From NCBI GenBank assembly GCA_030295235.1, contig AP026140.1, forward strand, positions 310,001 through 374,000: a DNA stretch of 64,000 nt, given 5' to 3'. The notes beneath the pieces were generated by a model. That model was not told the origin of the DNA. It saw only the letters and a list, made by a program, of their open reading frames with translations, and ran no database searches. Every line of letters begins with the position of its first letter. The stretch's first letter is position 1. Shown piece by piece: positions 24,372-34,642 of the stretch. Position numbers and translations under genes: made by a program. The stretch is from Fistulifera solaris (Eukaryota; Bacillariophyta; Bacillariophyceae; Naviculales; Stauroneidaceae).

Positions 24372-25344
24372 ATGAAGAAGACTGGCGAAAAGCACCCCGA
24401 TCGTTTTCCGAAACGACCATCATCGTCATTTCCAACACGAATGGTCGAAATTGTTGCGCCTTGTACCATGGTGGAAGGTAAGTTTCTGTTGTTTCTTTCT
24501 TTACGTTCGTTCATTATTACTGTCTCACCCAGTCGAGGTTGCGTTCTTGCAGGCTTTACCTTCATGGCGACTCATGACGGCGAATCGTTGCCCATCACAG
24601 TCGTACGTACCTCTTGTGAAATCCTGTTCTGCTCAGTACTACACCTTGCATTCACTCAACACACACATCATTCGTTTTTTCTTTCTTATTGGTTTGCAGC
24701 CTCGCGGTGGCGTCCAGCAAGGACAGGTGTTCTCCGTACGGTATCCAGGGCAGCGTGAAGTCGCGACCGAAATTACTCCCTTCTTTCTGCATCACACCGA
24801 TGAAGGATCCTGGAAGGATGACTGGTGGCAGTGTTGTCGATACGGGCCGTGTCACGTGAGTCTGTGGAATGCCATGTGCTGTCCGCAATTGCTGGCGGCG
24901 CAAATATTGACGCGACTGCAACTCAATCTGTGGGGGAATTCCGATCATCGCCATCACGGCAAACGAACCTTTCGGACTATGTTTCTTCTTGTCATTGTGT
25001 ACTGGTGTTTGATTCTGGCTTTGACATTTCCGTTGTCGTACAATGTACAAGCTGATCCCGTGGTACTTTCGCCGTTCACGTCATTTCTATACAACCTTAT
25101 CGCGTGGGGATTTGGTTTCTACACGTGGTTCCTTTTGACGAAACTACGAGCCGCCGTACGCGCTCGTTTCAAAATTCCATCGTCCTGGTGGGGAGAAGAT
25201 ACTTGCATGACATTGTGGTGTAGCTGCTGCTCCATTTCTCAAATGGCGCGACAAACGGCCAGTTACGAACAGCATTCCGCAATTTGTTGCTCCACGACGG
25301 GCATCGGAGCTCCCTTGCCGTATGAGTCCGTTCTTACCGTGTAA
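24372..25344 (+). CDS. PLAC8-family Cys-rich membrane protein
   Basis: Exons 24372-24477, 24553-24602, 24700-25344, all GT-AG and in phase. The middle and start of exon 3 give a lipid/polysaccharide-style strand motif (PRGGVQQGQVFSVRYPG). The PLAC8 core follows: WKDDWWQCCRYGPCHVSLWNAMCCPQLLAAQILTRL, then two hydrophobic segments (FRTMFLLVIVYWCLILALTF; LIAWGFGFYTWFLLTKLRAAVR) and the Cys-rich end GEDTCMTLWCSCCSISQMARQT. PLAC8/FWL/PCR proteins sit in plasma or organelle membranes and are linked to metal transport and cell-size control; which applies here is unknown. Alternative start: Met at 24441. Confidence 0.82.
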
Positions 25345-25441
25345 CTTATGACGTTGGGACAAGAGAGGTGTGCGGAGCAAGCAATTAGATAGAATAGAGA
25401 CACAAGAAGCGATGCAACTAAAATTTTTAGATTAGCTATTC

Positions 25442-26506
25442 TCATGACCTACGACCCAACATTTCTTGTTCCATGTACTTGACAATCAAAGGATGATAGA
25501 CCTCTGCGGTAACCTTACTATCACGCGACACTTGATACCGATCAAAGTCAAGGACCGGAATATTGAATAATCGTGCTACGGGAAGCAACGGTGACAAGTA
25601 TTCAATCATCACGTCGTTCGTGCTTTCCGTCAAGAAGGAAATATGGTTGGGAGAATCGGGTCGATCATAGACAATGGCAGCCCTTTTTGGAATGGGTTGA
25701 TTCAGAATAGAGCTCTCGGAGAGACGAACCACATCCGGGGGAATCGCATCCGGACTCGACAAGAACCGGTTGGCGAGACCGTCTCCCATCGAAGTCACTA
25801 AAAGATAATTGCCCTGCACGGGGCTTCCATCCCGTTGTCGAGTGAAACCCGAAATGAGAACACGCGCCCAAGAGTCGTCACCCGTCTGAATTGCTGTTCC
25901 ACAACCTAGTGAATGACCAATGATACCGTACGCGGACGCTCGTATGTTCCAGTCCTTCTGCAGGGTTTGCAGCAACGCATCCGTAATTACTTTTCGATCT
26001 AGTCCGGGCACGGGATCGTACGAGGAAGCCAACGACTCGGGATATTCGGCGGCTACACAAACAAAGCCTCGACTGGCCAAGACTTCAGCCAAGTGCGATA
26101 AATCAAAGCGACTTCCGAGATAGCCGTGCGCTAGCAATATGACGGGCATTTCTCGCCTCGGGTAGGAGAGTGCACTACCGTCTACCACATAATTTCCCGT
26201 TGGCTGTAGCGTATAATCACTAGCAAAAAATCGAGGAATATTCCATTGAGCGAGCATTTGACCGATTTTGCGCACCGAAATGCGATGTTCGTACGTCGGT
26301 TTAGTTGGAGTAAAGTCTTCGTTCGTATCGGATAAAGGAAACCAACACGCGACAGGGACCTTGGTGTTGAATTCAGGTATCGATAATGATTGCGATTTAT
26401 AAGCTACTGTAGACGGAGCGGTCGCAGGAATCACGTTACTTTGCAAAGCTAGGGCCGGCAAAGCGGTAAAGGCCAAGATCGTTGTCGAAAGATCTCGTAG
26501 AAACAT
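25442..26506 (-). CDS. Alpha/beta hydrolase, PAF-acetylhydrolase-like
   Basis: 354 residues from ATG 26506; the frame is open to 26575 but only from GTG. The leader MFLRDLSTTILAFTALPALA is a signal peptide or the second part of a bipartite thylakoid-lumen signal, in which case an upstream exon is missing. The hydrolase core has the oxyanion region VILLAHGYLGSRFDLSHLAEVLASRGF, the nucleophile elbow GHSLGCG, and a late His in PNHISFL. The spacing resembles PAF acetylhydrolase/chlorophyllase-type lipases. Substrate is not evident. Head-to-head with the pseudokinase gene. Confidence 0.75.
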   Translation of the reverse strand: MFLRDLSTTILAFTALPALALQSNVIPATAPSTVAYKSQSLSIPEFNTKVPVACWFPLSDTNEDFTPTKPTYEHRISVRKIGQMLAQWNIPRFFASDYTLQPTGNYVVDGSALSYPRREMPVILLAHGYLGSRFDLSHLAEVLASRGFVCVAAEYPESLASSYDPVPGLDRKVITDALLQTLQKDWNIRASAYGIIGHSLGCGTAIQTGDDSWARVLISGFTRQRDGSPVQGNYLLVTSMGDGLANRFLSSPDAIPPDVVRLSESSILNQPIPKRAAIVYDRPDSPNHISFLTESTNDVMIEYLSPLLPVARLFNIPVLDFDRYQVSRDSKVTAEVYHPLIVKYMEQEMLGRRS

Positions 26507-27061
26507 TTTTCTCGTCACTAGTTGCGAGAGCGCGTCAGAAGGAGCTGTTAGACTAAACAAAAGAGGGCCGAACACTTATGCATATGATATACAGAGTTAT
26601 GAATCAATATGCGTTCTCATTGTCTTCTTTGTTTTCGCAAGACGAGCCGCAACTATTAATGAGGTGGTGAGGAGTTGAAAAATATGTTGTTGTCGTTTCT
26701 TCTTTCGTTTTGTTGCACCCGAACCCGAAAGGATTTTCATGCCACGTTCACTTTTCAATTTGTTGCCTATGACTGTCCGCTCTCTAGTACTCCTAGACGT
26801 CGTACCGCGTTGCAGGAGAAGCGTCGCACGCAGCACAGACATTTTTGAACCGACGAAGTCTTTTTCTGCGCACCTCTCGCATTTCGCATTTATTGAGACA
26901 CTTCCAACTCATTCATTCTCTTCGATAATAGATATCGACACAACCATAATCAAAAGCAGCATTTGGGCTAATCTTGCTAAGAAGGACAAAGAAGGAAAAC
27001 CGCCGCTCGAAAGGTTTTCCATCGAAAGAACAACACGCAACAAAACCGCTTCAAACCGAAA
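26507..27061. other. Divergent promoter region
   Basis: Between the leftward hydrolase and rightward pseudokinase. No gene supported. If the hydrolase has a first exon carrying a targeting signal it would be here. Confidence 0.5.
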
Positions 27062-28237
27062 ATGACTTCTCTGGCACCGCCACCGTTCCCCACTCCTGTC
27101 TTTTTATCGGCACGAAGAATCACAGGACATGTACTGACCGAAATACCTCACGACGAACAAGCCATGACACCGCCGACTCTGGAAAGAAGAGCGTCCGTGG
27201 CGGGTAATATATTGCTCCTCGAGGATCAAGGAGTGACGAGGGCGTATTCGTTGCAACGCAAAATCAAGGATTCCATGCATAGTTCCGTACGAGTCGGATT
27301 CGAATTGAATTTATTACCCGAGGTGGGGCCGGCGATGTATGAATTCGTTCCGGATAAACCAAGTGACAAACCGGAGAACGACAACAATGAAACGCAATAC
27401 AAAATGGTGACCGTGAAAGTATTTTCATTGCATGAAGAATCTATAGAAGAGACAACAAATGAAGTCGCCGCTCTGCAGTGGGTTACAAGCTCGGGGAAAG
27501 AGAGTCATCATTTACAGGGGCCTGTTCTCGTCGGCAAAGATGCCACACATATCTACATGATAACGCCTTATCACAAGGAAGAATCGCTGTTTGACTACTG
27601 CGGCCGAGTGGGAAGACTGAGCGAAAGCAAAGCTCGATGTTTCTTTCGTCAAACTCTTCAGGTGCGCATCGTCACATTTCGTCTCTACGTTCTCTCTGCC
27701 AACCTCCTCACAAGATTTTTCTACTTCAAGGGCTTGGAAGAATTGAAAGATCTGGAAATTTGTCATCGGGGTCTTGATTTGGATAGTATTCATCTCAAAG
27801 GAGCAACTTGTATCTTTTCGAATTTTGAACACGCATTAAGAATACCTGTATTTAATGGACAGAGCGCTTTCATTAGCTCGCAAGAACCGCACGGGAAGAA
27901 TCCTCAAAGCGTGGCACCAGAACTGCTGAAAAGTGAGCCATTTGACGGAAACGCTGTCGATTTATGGGCAGCTGGTGTCATACTGTTCCAGATGCTGTTG
28001 GGCTGTATCGCACTTTTTGATGCTCCAATCGCCGAGGATATAAAGTACGAAGAAATATGTATACGTTCCGATTTGAAAGGTGCGCTGCAGCGGTGGATGC
28101 CAGATGACAGCCATCCTTTGAGCGCCGAATTAGTTGATTTATTGGAAAGAATGCTCAAGGCGGATCCTCACAAGCGATTGACACTTTCCGGAGTACAAAA
28201 TCACCCGTGGGTGATGGCTGACAACAACGGAACTTGA
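27062..28237 (+). CDS. Protein kinase-like pseudokinase
   Basis: Exons 27062-27661 and 27731-28237; the 69-bp intron is a multiple of three and open, so a retained form would still be in frame. The fold is kinase-like: MVTVKVFSL has the ATP-site Lys, YHKEESLFDYCGRVGRLSESKARCFFRQTLQ is the alphaD-E region, and PELLKSEPFDGNAVDLWAAGVILFQMLLG plus the RLTLSGVQNHPWV end are typical of CAMK/SNF1-like kinases. But the catalytic HRDLKPEN is ICHRGLDLDS (Asp replaced by Gly, Lys and Asn gone), and DFG appears as FSNFEHA. It should lack phosphotransfer activity and act as scaffold or allosteric partner. Confidence 0.82.
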   Translation: MTSLAPPPFPTPVFLSARRITGHVLTEIPHDEQAMTPPTLERRASVAGNILLLEDQGVTRAYSLQRKIKDSMHSSVRVGFELNLLPEVGPAMYEFVPDKPSDKPENDNNETQYKMVTVKVFSLHEESIEETTNEVAALQWVTSSGKESHHLQGPVLVGKDATHIYMITPYHKEESLFDYCGRVGRLSESKARCFFRQTLQVRIVTFRLYVLSANLLTRFFYFKGLEELKDLEICHRGLDLDSIHLKGATCIFSNFEHALRIPVFNGQSAFISSQEPHGKNPQSVAPELLKSEPFDGNAVDLWAAGVILFQMLLGCIALFDAPIAEDIKYEEICIRSDLKGALQRWMPDDSHPLSAELVDLLERMLKADPHKRLTLSGVQNHPWVMADNNGT

Positions 28238-28819
28238 TGCTCTTTCTAGGGAATGACACAGAGTTGCGCTGCCCTTGTGCTCTCTATGCAATGGTAGCTG
28301 GAGTTCAGCGTTCACTACTCAGCAGATGGCGGCTGATGGCGGGATCTGAAATTTGATCAGTTTTTTTTGTCAAATTAAACAAACGGAAGCCAAGACTAGG
28401 GCTGCTTATAACTTACAACCTTTATGAACTAACTCTATATCCGTCGTTTCATGTTTGACTAGGACATAGCTTAGACACTTCAGTATAGGGATCAAGAGTT
28501 GGAGCGTGGAAATATCGAATAAGACTGGGATCATCGTAGACTCTTAGACTAGGGACTAGAGACAAGAAACGAGAAAGGTTAAAGGTTAGACACTACCAGT
28601 ACAACTACAAGTTACAAGTACAAGTAAGTAGACACTCGACTCTCGAAGCTCGACAATCTACAGTCAACGGTCAACGATACTTGTACAAGCTGTTAAAACA
28701 ATTCGTGATTCGTCTGCAAATTTCTTTGTACAAGTACGAGCAAGGGGCCACACGCCACACGCCCACCCCAGACCCCAGACCCCACACCCGTTTCCGGAAG
28801 AACGAAAGATCTTTGACCA

Positions 28820-28900
28820 GGAAACGACGTTAAAATTCTGCCTCGCCGTAGGCTCTACGTAGAAATTTGTACTGCGAGGCAGAATTTTAACGTCCTTTCC
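28820..28900. repeat. Foldback hairpin repeat, copy A
   Basis: Arms of 27 bp (28820-28846 and 28874-28900) match with one mismatch, reading GGAAACGACGTTAAAATTCT and on. The 27-bp loop contains CGTAGGCTCTACGTAG. A 6-bp direct GACCAG flanks it (28815-28820, 28904-28909), possibly a target duplication. Related copies lie at 49063-49218. Confidence 0.85.
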
Positions 28901-29332
28901 AGAGACCAGGAGCCAGGAGCCAGGAGTCACAGTCACATGTCACACACACACGGTTCACATCTTCTCTCAATTAAGCCTGATTGGTGTCTTGTTGTAGTTG
29001 TATCAGAGGTACTACTAACTACTAGTTGCTAGTTGCTTAGGCTGAAGGCTTAATTACTAGGCAATAGTAATAGGTACTCCGTAATAGTTAGAGGTTAGAG
29101 GTGCTCCAAACTCCAAAATGATCGACGATCGATGATAAAAAATGAAAAATGATAAATAATAATGTTGATTTTACAGTACCTAGCGCTTGTTGCTTGTTAC
29201 TACTTGTAACTTGCAACTTGCAACCCGCAATGCCCGCAATTCATAATTCAGACTCCGTAATTCATAATTCATGTGAGAAGTGAGAATTAATGATGATTGA
29301 TGATGATTCATGATTCATGATTATTCGTTCAT

Positions 29333-29428
29333 GGTTCATGGTTCATGATGATGGATGATGATGATGATGATTGATGATAGTACCGTACTGTCTGGTGACC
29401 GGTAACGGTAACCGGTAACCGGTAACTG
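29333..29428. repeat. ATGATG and GGTAACC simple repeats
   Basis: An ATGATG-type run (about 29333-29380) is followed by GGTAACC palindromic units (about 29394-29428). Confidence 0.8.
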
Positions 29429-29935
29429 GAAACCAATCGTGGTTCGTGACTTTATTTCCGCAGCCCATCGCCCATCACTTTAGACTTTAGATTTAGATAG
29501 AACTATTTGCTCGGTAACCTTATTGATCACTCCTTATTGTTTATTTCGGTTTTCTGACCTTGACATCATTGTTACTCTACTAGAGGTAGATGCAAACAAA
29601 ACAACTCGATTCATGATTCATGATTGTAGAAGAAGTTCCAGTGTCAGCAGAGGCAATAGTCAAAGTAAATGATGGATACAAAAAGCAGATGCAATATGTA
29701 AACGTTCCGTTCACGAATATTTTTTTTCGCTTCACGAATGTAACAACTAAGAGAGCTACTACACTTGACATTGGCCGCTTTACCCTTGACTAATGGCTTT
29801 CTACCGACATCAGGGTGCAATTCTTGCTATGTAATCTGTCTCACAAATCGCAAATCGATCGATTGTAACCATTCATGGTAAGCGATCATCGTTCTCTCAT
29901 TTTACTTTAAGTGCAGCGTCAACATCTCACTAGAC

Positions 29936-31647
29936 ATGAATTTACAGATGCTCTTCTCTTTGACTGTTGTGTTTCTCTTCTTCGCAGTGCCGGCTGGGGC
30001 TCAGACTTGTCGTGATCTCGGCAGAGGATTGGTCGATCAAGGATGCACCGAAGATTTTCCAATATGCGTGCAACGCAATGGTGGCGTGGTGGCGAATGGC
30101 AGCACCGGTCGTCGCTGCGCATTGTGCATCAACTCTCAATTTCCAACTAACGCCGGCCAAGTCGCTCCCGACGAAGGATGTGATAAACAATACCCAGTCT
30201 GCGTTGGCACCCGCCAGCTGGCAGCGAACGTGGAAGGCACGGCATGTGCCGTCTGCTTCAACTCTATTTCATCCACTCAGAGCCCCAACAACATTGATGA
30301 TGGATGTCCTCCTCAGGCACCCATTTGTGTCAACGACGTCGGCGCGAGTCCGGCCATCTGGAAGCCAGGTACTAACTGTGTTGCTCAATGCGTCGATACG
30401 AGTGTCACTGGTGCCGACAGAGGGGTAAGTTGCTACCAGAGACGAAAATCTGTTTGTTGAATTTATGCATGCTCGATTTCTCTAACGGTTGATTGATGTC
30501 TATTGATTCAAAGTGTCCCCGACGTTTCCCGTATTGTGTATTGGAAGATGGATCCGATCCTTCGATTGGTGTACCTGGAATAAAGTGCTCCATTTGTTCT
30601 CCGGCGACTTGTGATGACAATGATCCTACAACGCAAGATTTTTGCGATCCGGAAAGTGGTTGTTACCACATCTACGTCCCCGTTCCTACTTTCTTTCCAA
30701 CCAGTGCACCGACTCGTTCGCCGACCAGTGCACCGACTCGTTCGCCGACCAGTGCCCCGACTCGTTCGCCAACTAATGCACCAACCCATTCGCCAACTAG
30801 TGCGCCCACCAAAGCACCGACTGCGACTCCGGCAACCTCCGCGCCAGTGGTGATTGAACCAACAACCGCAGCACCCATTCCGTTCAGGGAGCCAACAATC
30901 TCACCATCGGAGGCTCCAATCGAGCCAGCAACACTCCCACCGTCGGAGGCTCCAATCGAGCCAGATCAATGTGAAGGATCAAATATTTGTAGCGCCGAGC
31001 ACGAGTTGCTGACCGCCTTTCTTTCCGACGAGAATTTCCAATTCGAGTGTAATTTGTGCGGCGACCAACTCACGTTGTTGAGTCGATGCGACGGCTGCAG
31101 TGATGAAGCAGATCTCTGTGTCGATAGAACATTAAGCTTTTTCATCACTGATTTTAAGAATGGAACCTACGAAATGACGAAAACGCAAGGGACCGCGAGC
31201 GCTAGTGGCGAAGATAGTGCCTCCAACTACGCCGTATGGGAAAGCTTCCTCTCTTTTACGTTCGACACATCTTGGTTCGATGATATTCCCGGAAATTCCG
31301 AAGTAGTGGTGCAACTTCAAGGTAACAAGTTCTCACTAGACGGTGTTGCTTGCGACAGCTTCATTTTTGATGCCGAGAGCTGCATTACCGTCGATTGTCG
31401 AAACATAAACAGTGAATTTTACTGGGATTGCAATGACAGCCTGGAAATTTTGGATGTTACAAATTATTTTTTGCATGGATTCTTTGCGGGTGTGCGATAT
31501 TGCCCCAATGAGGTCGTTGCTCCTGCCATGGAAACGATGATGGCGGCGGCAGTTCGCTCACCCAATCTTTGCCAGAGTCCATTGGTACTTCTGATACCGT
31601 TCTCTTTCCGGAACTTTCTCTTTTCCCATTTAAAAGTATTTAATTGA
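29936..31647 (+). CDS. Secreted mosaic protein: Cys repeats, PT linker, Cys-rich domain
   Basis: Exons 29936-30424 and 30514-31647 (89-bp intron, phase 0), about 540 residues. Signal peptide MNLQMLFSLTVVFLFFAVPAGAQ. Then four copies of a Cys module of form GC----P-CV...C--C (CTEDFPICVQ; CDKQYPVCVG; CPPQAPICVN; CPRRFPYCVL), a DDNDPTTQDFCDPESGCYH segment resembling Ca-binding type repeats, and a Thr/Pro/Ser linker built from an 8-residue SAPTRSPT unit. The C-terminal domain (about residues 340-510) is the unnamed Cys-rich domain of the 23-kb gene. The last 40 residues are hydrophobic and unlike the paralog's end. An extracellular or cell-wall protein is likely. Confidence 0.82.
30697..30816. 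repeat. 24-bp coding minisatellite, five units
   Basis: Five 24-bp units from CCAACCAGTGCACCGACTCG, the first three nearly identical. They encode the SAPTRSPT linker and are prone to copy-number change. Confidence 0.9.
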
Positions 31648-31730
31648 AATATAGCAAGCTTTTACTTGGTCATTTGGACGTAAATGTGTACGGACTATTT
31701 TTTTTTTTAGCTTGTCAACAGATAAAGTAA

Positions 31731-31760
31731 TACGGAGTATAGCTTGCCGTATTAGGCTTG
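31731..31760. repeat. Small inverted repeat around TACGGAGTA
   Basis: TAATACGG and CCGTATTA form an 8-bp stem with an 11-base loop just downstream of the mosaic gene. A transcript-end hairpin is possible. Confidence 0.5.
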
Positions 31761-31903
31761 TCGCACCGCTAATTCGACCTAATCGTCCTCGTCGCATGTC
31801 GCAAAAATAATTCGCATGGAAAACCGCCGCTTTGACGATTATTATTCGACGACTCACAAGAGTATATAGGACAAGGATCAGATTGAATCAACAACACACA
31901 AGC

Positions 31904-32711
31904 ATGACGACAAGCAAAGACACCCGAGAGGTTACTTTGATCAGCTCCGACAAGCAAGAATTCAAATTGTCCGCCGAAGCCGTCAAGCTAGCTCGTATGG
32001 TGCGTTCTTGTCGTGTGTCGCTCATCATGCAGCGGTTCGCGTTCTCATCAATTCTTGCTTCCGACAGGTCGCTTCCTCTCTCAATTTGATTCAGGGAGGA
32101 TGAAGACGCGGACGAGGAGGACACAGCTGCGGAACTGGATCCGCTCGAATTGTCGCGTGTCGAAGGATCCGTCTTGGCCAAGGTAGTCGAATACCTGAGC
32201 CATTACTTGGAAGAACCGATGAAGGAAATTCCGCAACCGCTGGGAGGAACGACTTTCAATGAAGTGAGTTCATTTCAACGCAAAGTAATTGTCGCAGTAT
32301 TTTGTGTAATTGCTAACACGCTCTCACTTTCTTCATTGTTTTCTGTGCATTTCCGCAGGTCATGACACAGGAATGGTATCAAACCTATGCTCACGGCATG
32401 TCGGACGAGCTGTTGTTTCAGGTTTTGACGGCCGCAAACTACATGGAAATTCAGCCATTGCTCGACTTGGCTTGTCTGCGCGTGACATTCCAGTTGCAGG
32501 GAAAGTCGGCCGAAGAGGTATGCTTGTTGCGTAGTGAGATTGAGGTGTTTTCTAATGTTTTGACTAACGCTACGTTGGATCACCTTTTCAATTATTTGAA
32601 CTGGCTGAACTGCATCAGATTCGCACAATTCTAAACTTACCAAAGTTGACGGCAGAGGAAGAAGCCCGTGCTCGGGAAGAACATCGTTGGGTGTTTGAAG
32701 AGACGAGCTAG
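31904..32711 (+). CDS. SKP1: SKP1-like SCF ubiquitin ligase adaptor (paralog 1)
   Basis: Four exons: about 31904-32003, 32095-32263, 32359-32517, 32619-32711; about 173 residues. The N-terminal BTB-like half has VTLISSDKQEFKLSAEAVKLARM and an acidic loop (EDEDADEED); the C-terminal half carries VMTQEWYQTYAHGM, ILLAANY-type AANYMEIQPLLDLACLRVTFQLQGKSAEE and ends EEEARAREEHRWVFEETS. The exon 1 to 2 junction does not keep frame with any GT donor unless one G is added at 32094-32096, so its boundary is uncertain (31994 or 32003). SKP1 links cullin-1 to F-box proteins. The final Trp residue region (EHRWVFEE) matches the family end WxxEE-type tail. Confidence 0.88.
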
Positions 32712-33326
32712 AGGACCTACTGATCAAACCTTTATACTATGTCTACTATTTATAGACATCTGTCGTCTACCCTTTAGTGAACAAGATTCCTCACAGATAG
32801 TGATAGAAATATGATTTTACAGAACTACACAATATTTGACTTTTTCTCGTATGTAGCTACAGAACTCTATTGATTCGAAACGCTATTTTTGAGCAAAGCA
32901 TCAATTTCGACTTACATCTAGATCCGACAGGGAGACGCCTTAGCTGGAACTGGAATGGGATTGGTCATCTAGATTATCCTAGAAACGATCGAAATATTTT
33001 GAATCACGGAGAATTGGTCCATCCGTGGTCCGTGAGGTGCGCCAAAGACCACGTACGAGTGCCGCGGTAACAGGTACTCTAATCCTTAGAGTATTTTAAG
33101 CGGGAAGATTCCAAGGACGAGTTACCGCGTACTTGTACCAGTAAGGTTTACCGGTACGGTACTTTTCGCGCCACTTGCGAAATGTTCGTCCGCAATGAGA
33201 CCCTGTTTCTTTCGCACACACAAAGCGGCAACGATAGATTTTTTCGGGCTCACTTTGACCGCAGCAGCGCAAAACCCATTTGCAAACAAACATTTCCTTA
33301 TACCCTTGCAACCCATAATTTCTAAC
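32712..33326. other. Intergenic between SKP1 paralogs
   Basis: No gene supported. Short GGTAC-rich words occur near 33070-33170. Confidence 0.5.
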
Positions 33327-33987
33327 ATGCTTAGCGAAGGAGAATCCAAGATCGTTCTACGCGGTAGTGACGATGTCAAGGTCGAGATTGATGCGAAAGT
33401 CTGCGAACCGTCCGAGTTCCTCCGCAACCAACTCGAAGATATCGAAAATGCGGATGTTGGTGAGATCTCCGTGCCCAAGGTCGAGGGAGCTATCCTAGAA
33501 CTTATTGTCAAGTTCCTCAACCATCATGCCGAGGATGCCTTGGTCAAAATCGTCCACCCCATTGAAGGTGATACGGTGGAAGATGTAAGTTAGTTCATGC
33601 GAAGAACAGCGAAGCTTCAGACCCGCAAAACCCGTATCTCACTCCCTTTTTCGTTCACAGGTCGTGAAACAAGAATGGTACGCTACATTCATTAACGAGT
33701 TGCATGAAAAGGTTGTCTACAAGCTGCTCTTGGCCGCCAACTTTATGCACATTCAGCCGCTTTTGGATTTGGTCGTGCTTCGCATTGCTTGGCTCTTTTC
33801 GAAAAAGACTCCCGATGAGGTACGTGTCTTGCATTGTATAGCGTGCTTGATACATAGAGATATCTCGTGGCTTACTTTCTTCTCTTCTCGCTCTCTTTAG
33901 CTCAAGACCCTGCTCAAATTCGAAGGACTAACCCCGGAACAAGAAGAGAAAGCTCGCCGTGATCACCCCTGGATTTTTGAAAAGTAA
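33327..33987 (+). CDS. SKP1: SKP1-like adaptor (paralog 2)
   Basis: Exons 33327-33584, 33661-33819, 33901-33987; 167 residues from ATG 33327. It matches paralog 1: DVKVEIDAKVCEPSEFLRNQLED, VKQEWYATFINELHEKVVYKLLLAANFMHIQPLLDLVVLRIAW, and an ending RRDHPWIFEK. The 159-bp exon containing AANFMHIQPLLDL has exactly the same length and phases as exon 3 of paralog 1, supporting tandem duplication. This copy has a short acidic loop and a tail lacking the terminal acidic residues, so it may choose different F-box partners or be diverged in function. All splice sites are canonical. Confidence 0.88.
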
Positions 33988-34192
33988 AGGTTGCGGCCTT
34001 TTTTTCGTTCATATCATAACCGTAGTGCTGACTTACAAACTCGAGCTGGGATTTCATTCGCGTGGAGGTTCGGAAGAATTGCTGTGACTCGGCTATGTAC
34101 GGTGTATTGAATTCCTTTCTTATACAATATAATAAGGCAAAACTTTCGCTCACATATTTACATGCAATTTCTAGCTAGAAATATCTTTCACT

Positions 34193-34642
34193 TCATATCG
34201 GTATAGGTTTGGCCTTGAAGTGGCAATTGATCAAACTCAACGATAGTTCTTTGATGTCTTGCGTCAATCGGTGAAATATCCGGAGTCCTTCGGGGTCTGA
34301 TGAACGCTCCACATCCGCCAAAGCTTTGATTTCTTTTGCCGTAAACGCAATGTGATTCAAGCCTACTTTACATTCCAGTTCATGCCGTCCTTCGTTTTCT
34401 CCTGGCTCGGGCCAGTTGGCATCGTTCACATCGGTTAGAATGGTGCTTTCGGATATCATTCGCTTGACTTCTTCGACAACAGCCGGACTGACATAGACTT
34501 CTTGTTGTATGTGTGGGTTATTCGAGTGTTTGCAGTAGTTGGCGTATTGCAGTTTCCCTGATGGAAATAGCTCAAACTCGAGATATTCGTGACCGGCCGG
34601 ACCTTTGTGCCCGACGTAGTAACGCATGTAAAATTCGTCCAT
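34193..34642 (-). CDS. MAGO: Mago nashi, exon junction complex core
   Basis: 149 residues, single exon, full family length. Starts MDEFYMRYYVGHKGPAGHEYLEFE and ends FHRLTQDIKELSLSLINCHFKAKPIPI, both near-invariant in Mago. Mid-protein insertion is minimal (DANWPEPGENEGRHELEC). Mago forms a heterodimer with Y14 and locks eIF4A3 on spliced mRNA. The presence of a whole Mago fits the intron-bearing genes in this window. Confidence 0.97.
   Translation of the reverse strand: MDEFYMRYYVGHKGPAGHEYLEFELFPSGKLQYANYCKHSNNPHIQQEVYVSPAVVEEVKRMISESTILTDVNDANWPEPGENEGRHELECKVGLNHIAFTAKEIKALADVERSSDPEGLRIFHRLTQDIKELSLSLINCHFKAKPIPI

Larger units (their letters stand above)
28238..29935. other. 1.7-kb gene-free low-complexity region
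   Basis: No coding frame can be supported. The sequence is dominated by short echoing words (AAGTACAAGTA, CCAGACCCCAGACCCC, CAACTTGCAAC, GATTCATGATTCATG, GGTAACCGGTAACC, ATGATG runs). It contains one hairpin repeat at 28820-28900 and a TACTCCGTA at 29075-29083. It could be decayed repeats, replication or regulatory DNA; nothing decides. Confidence 0.65.
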
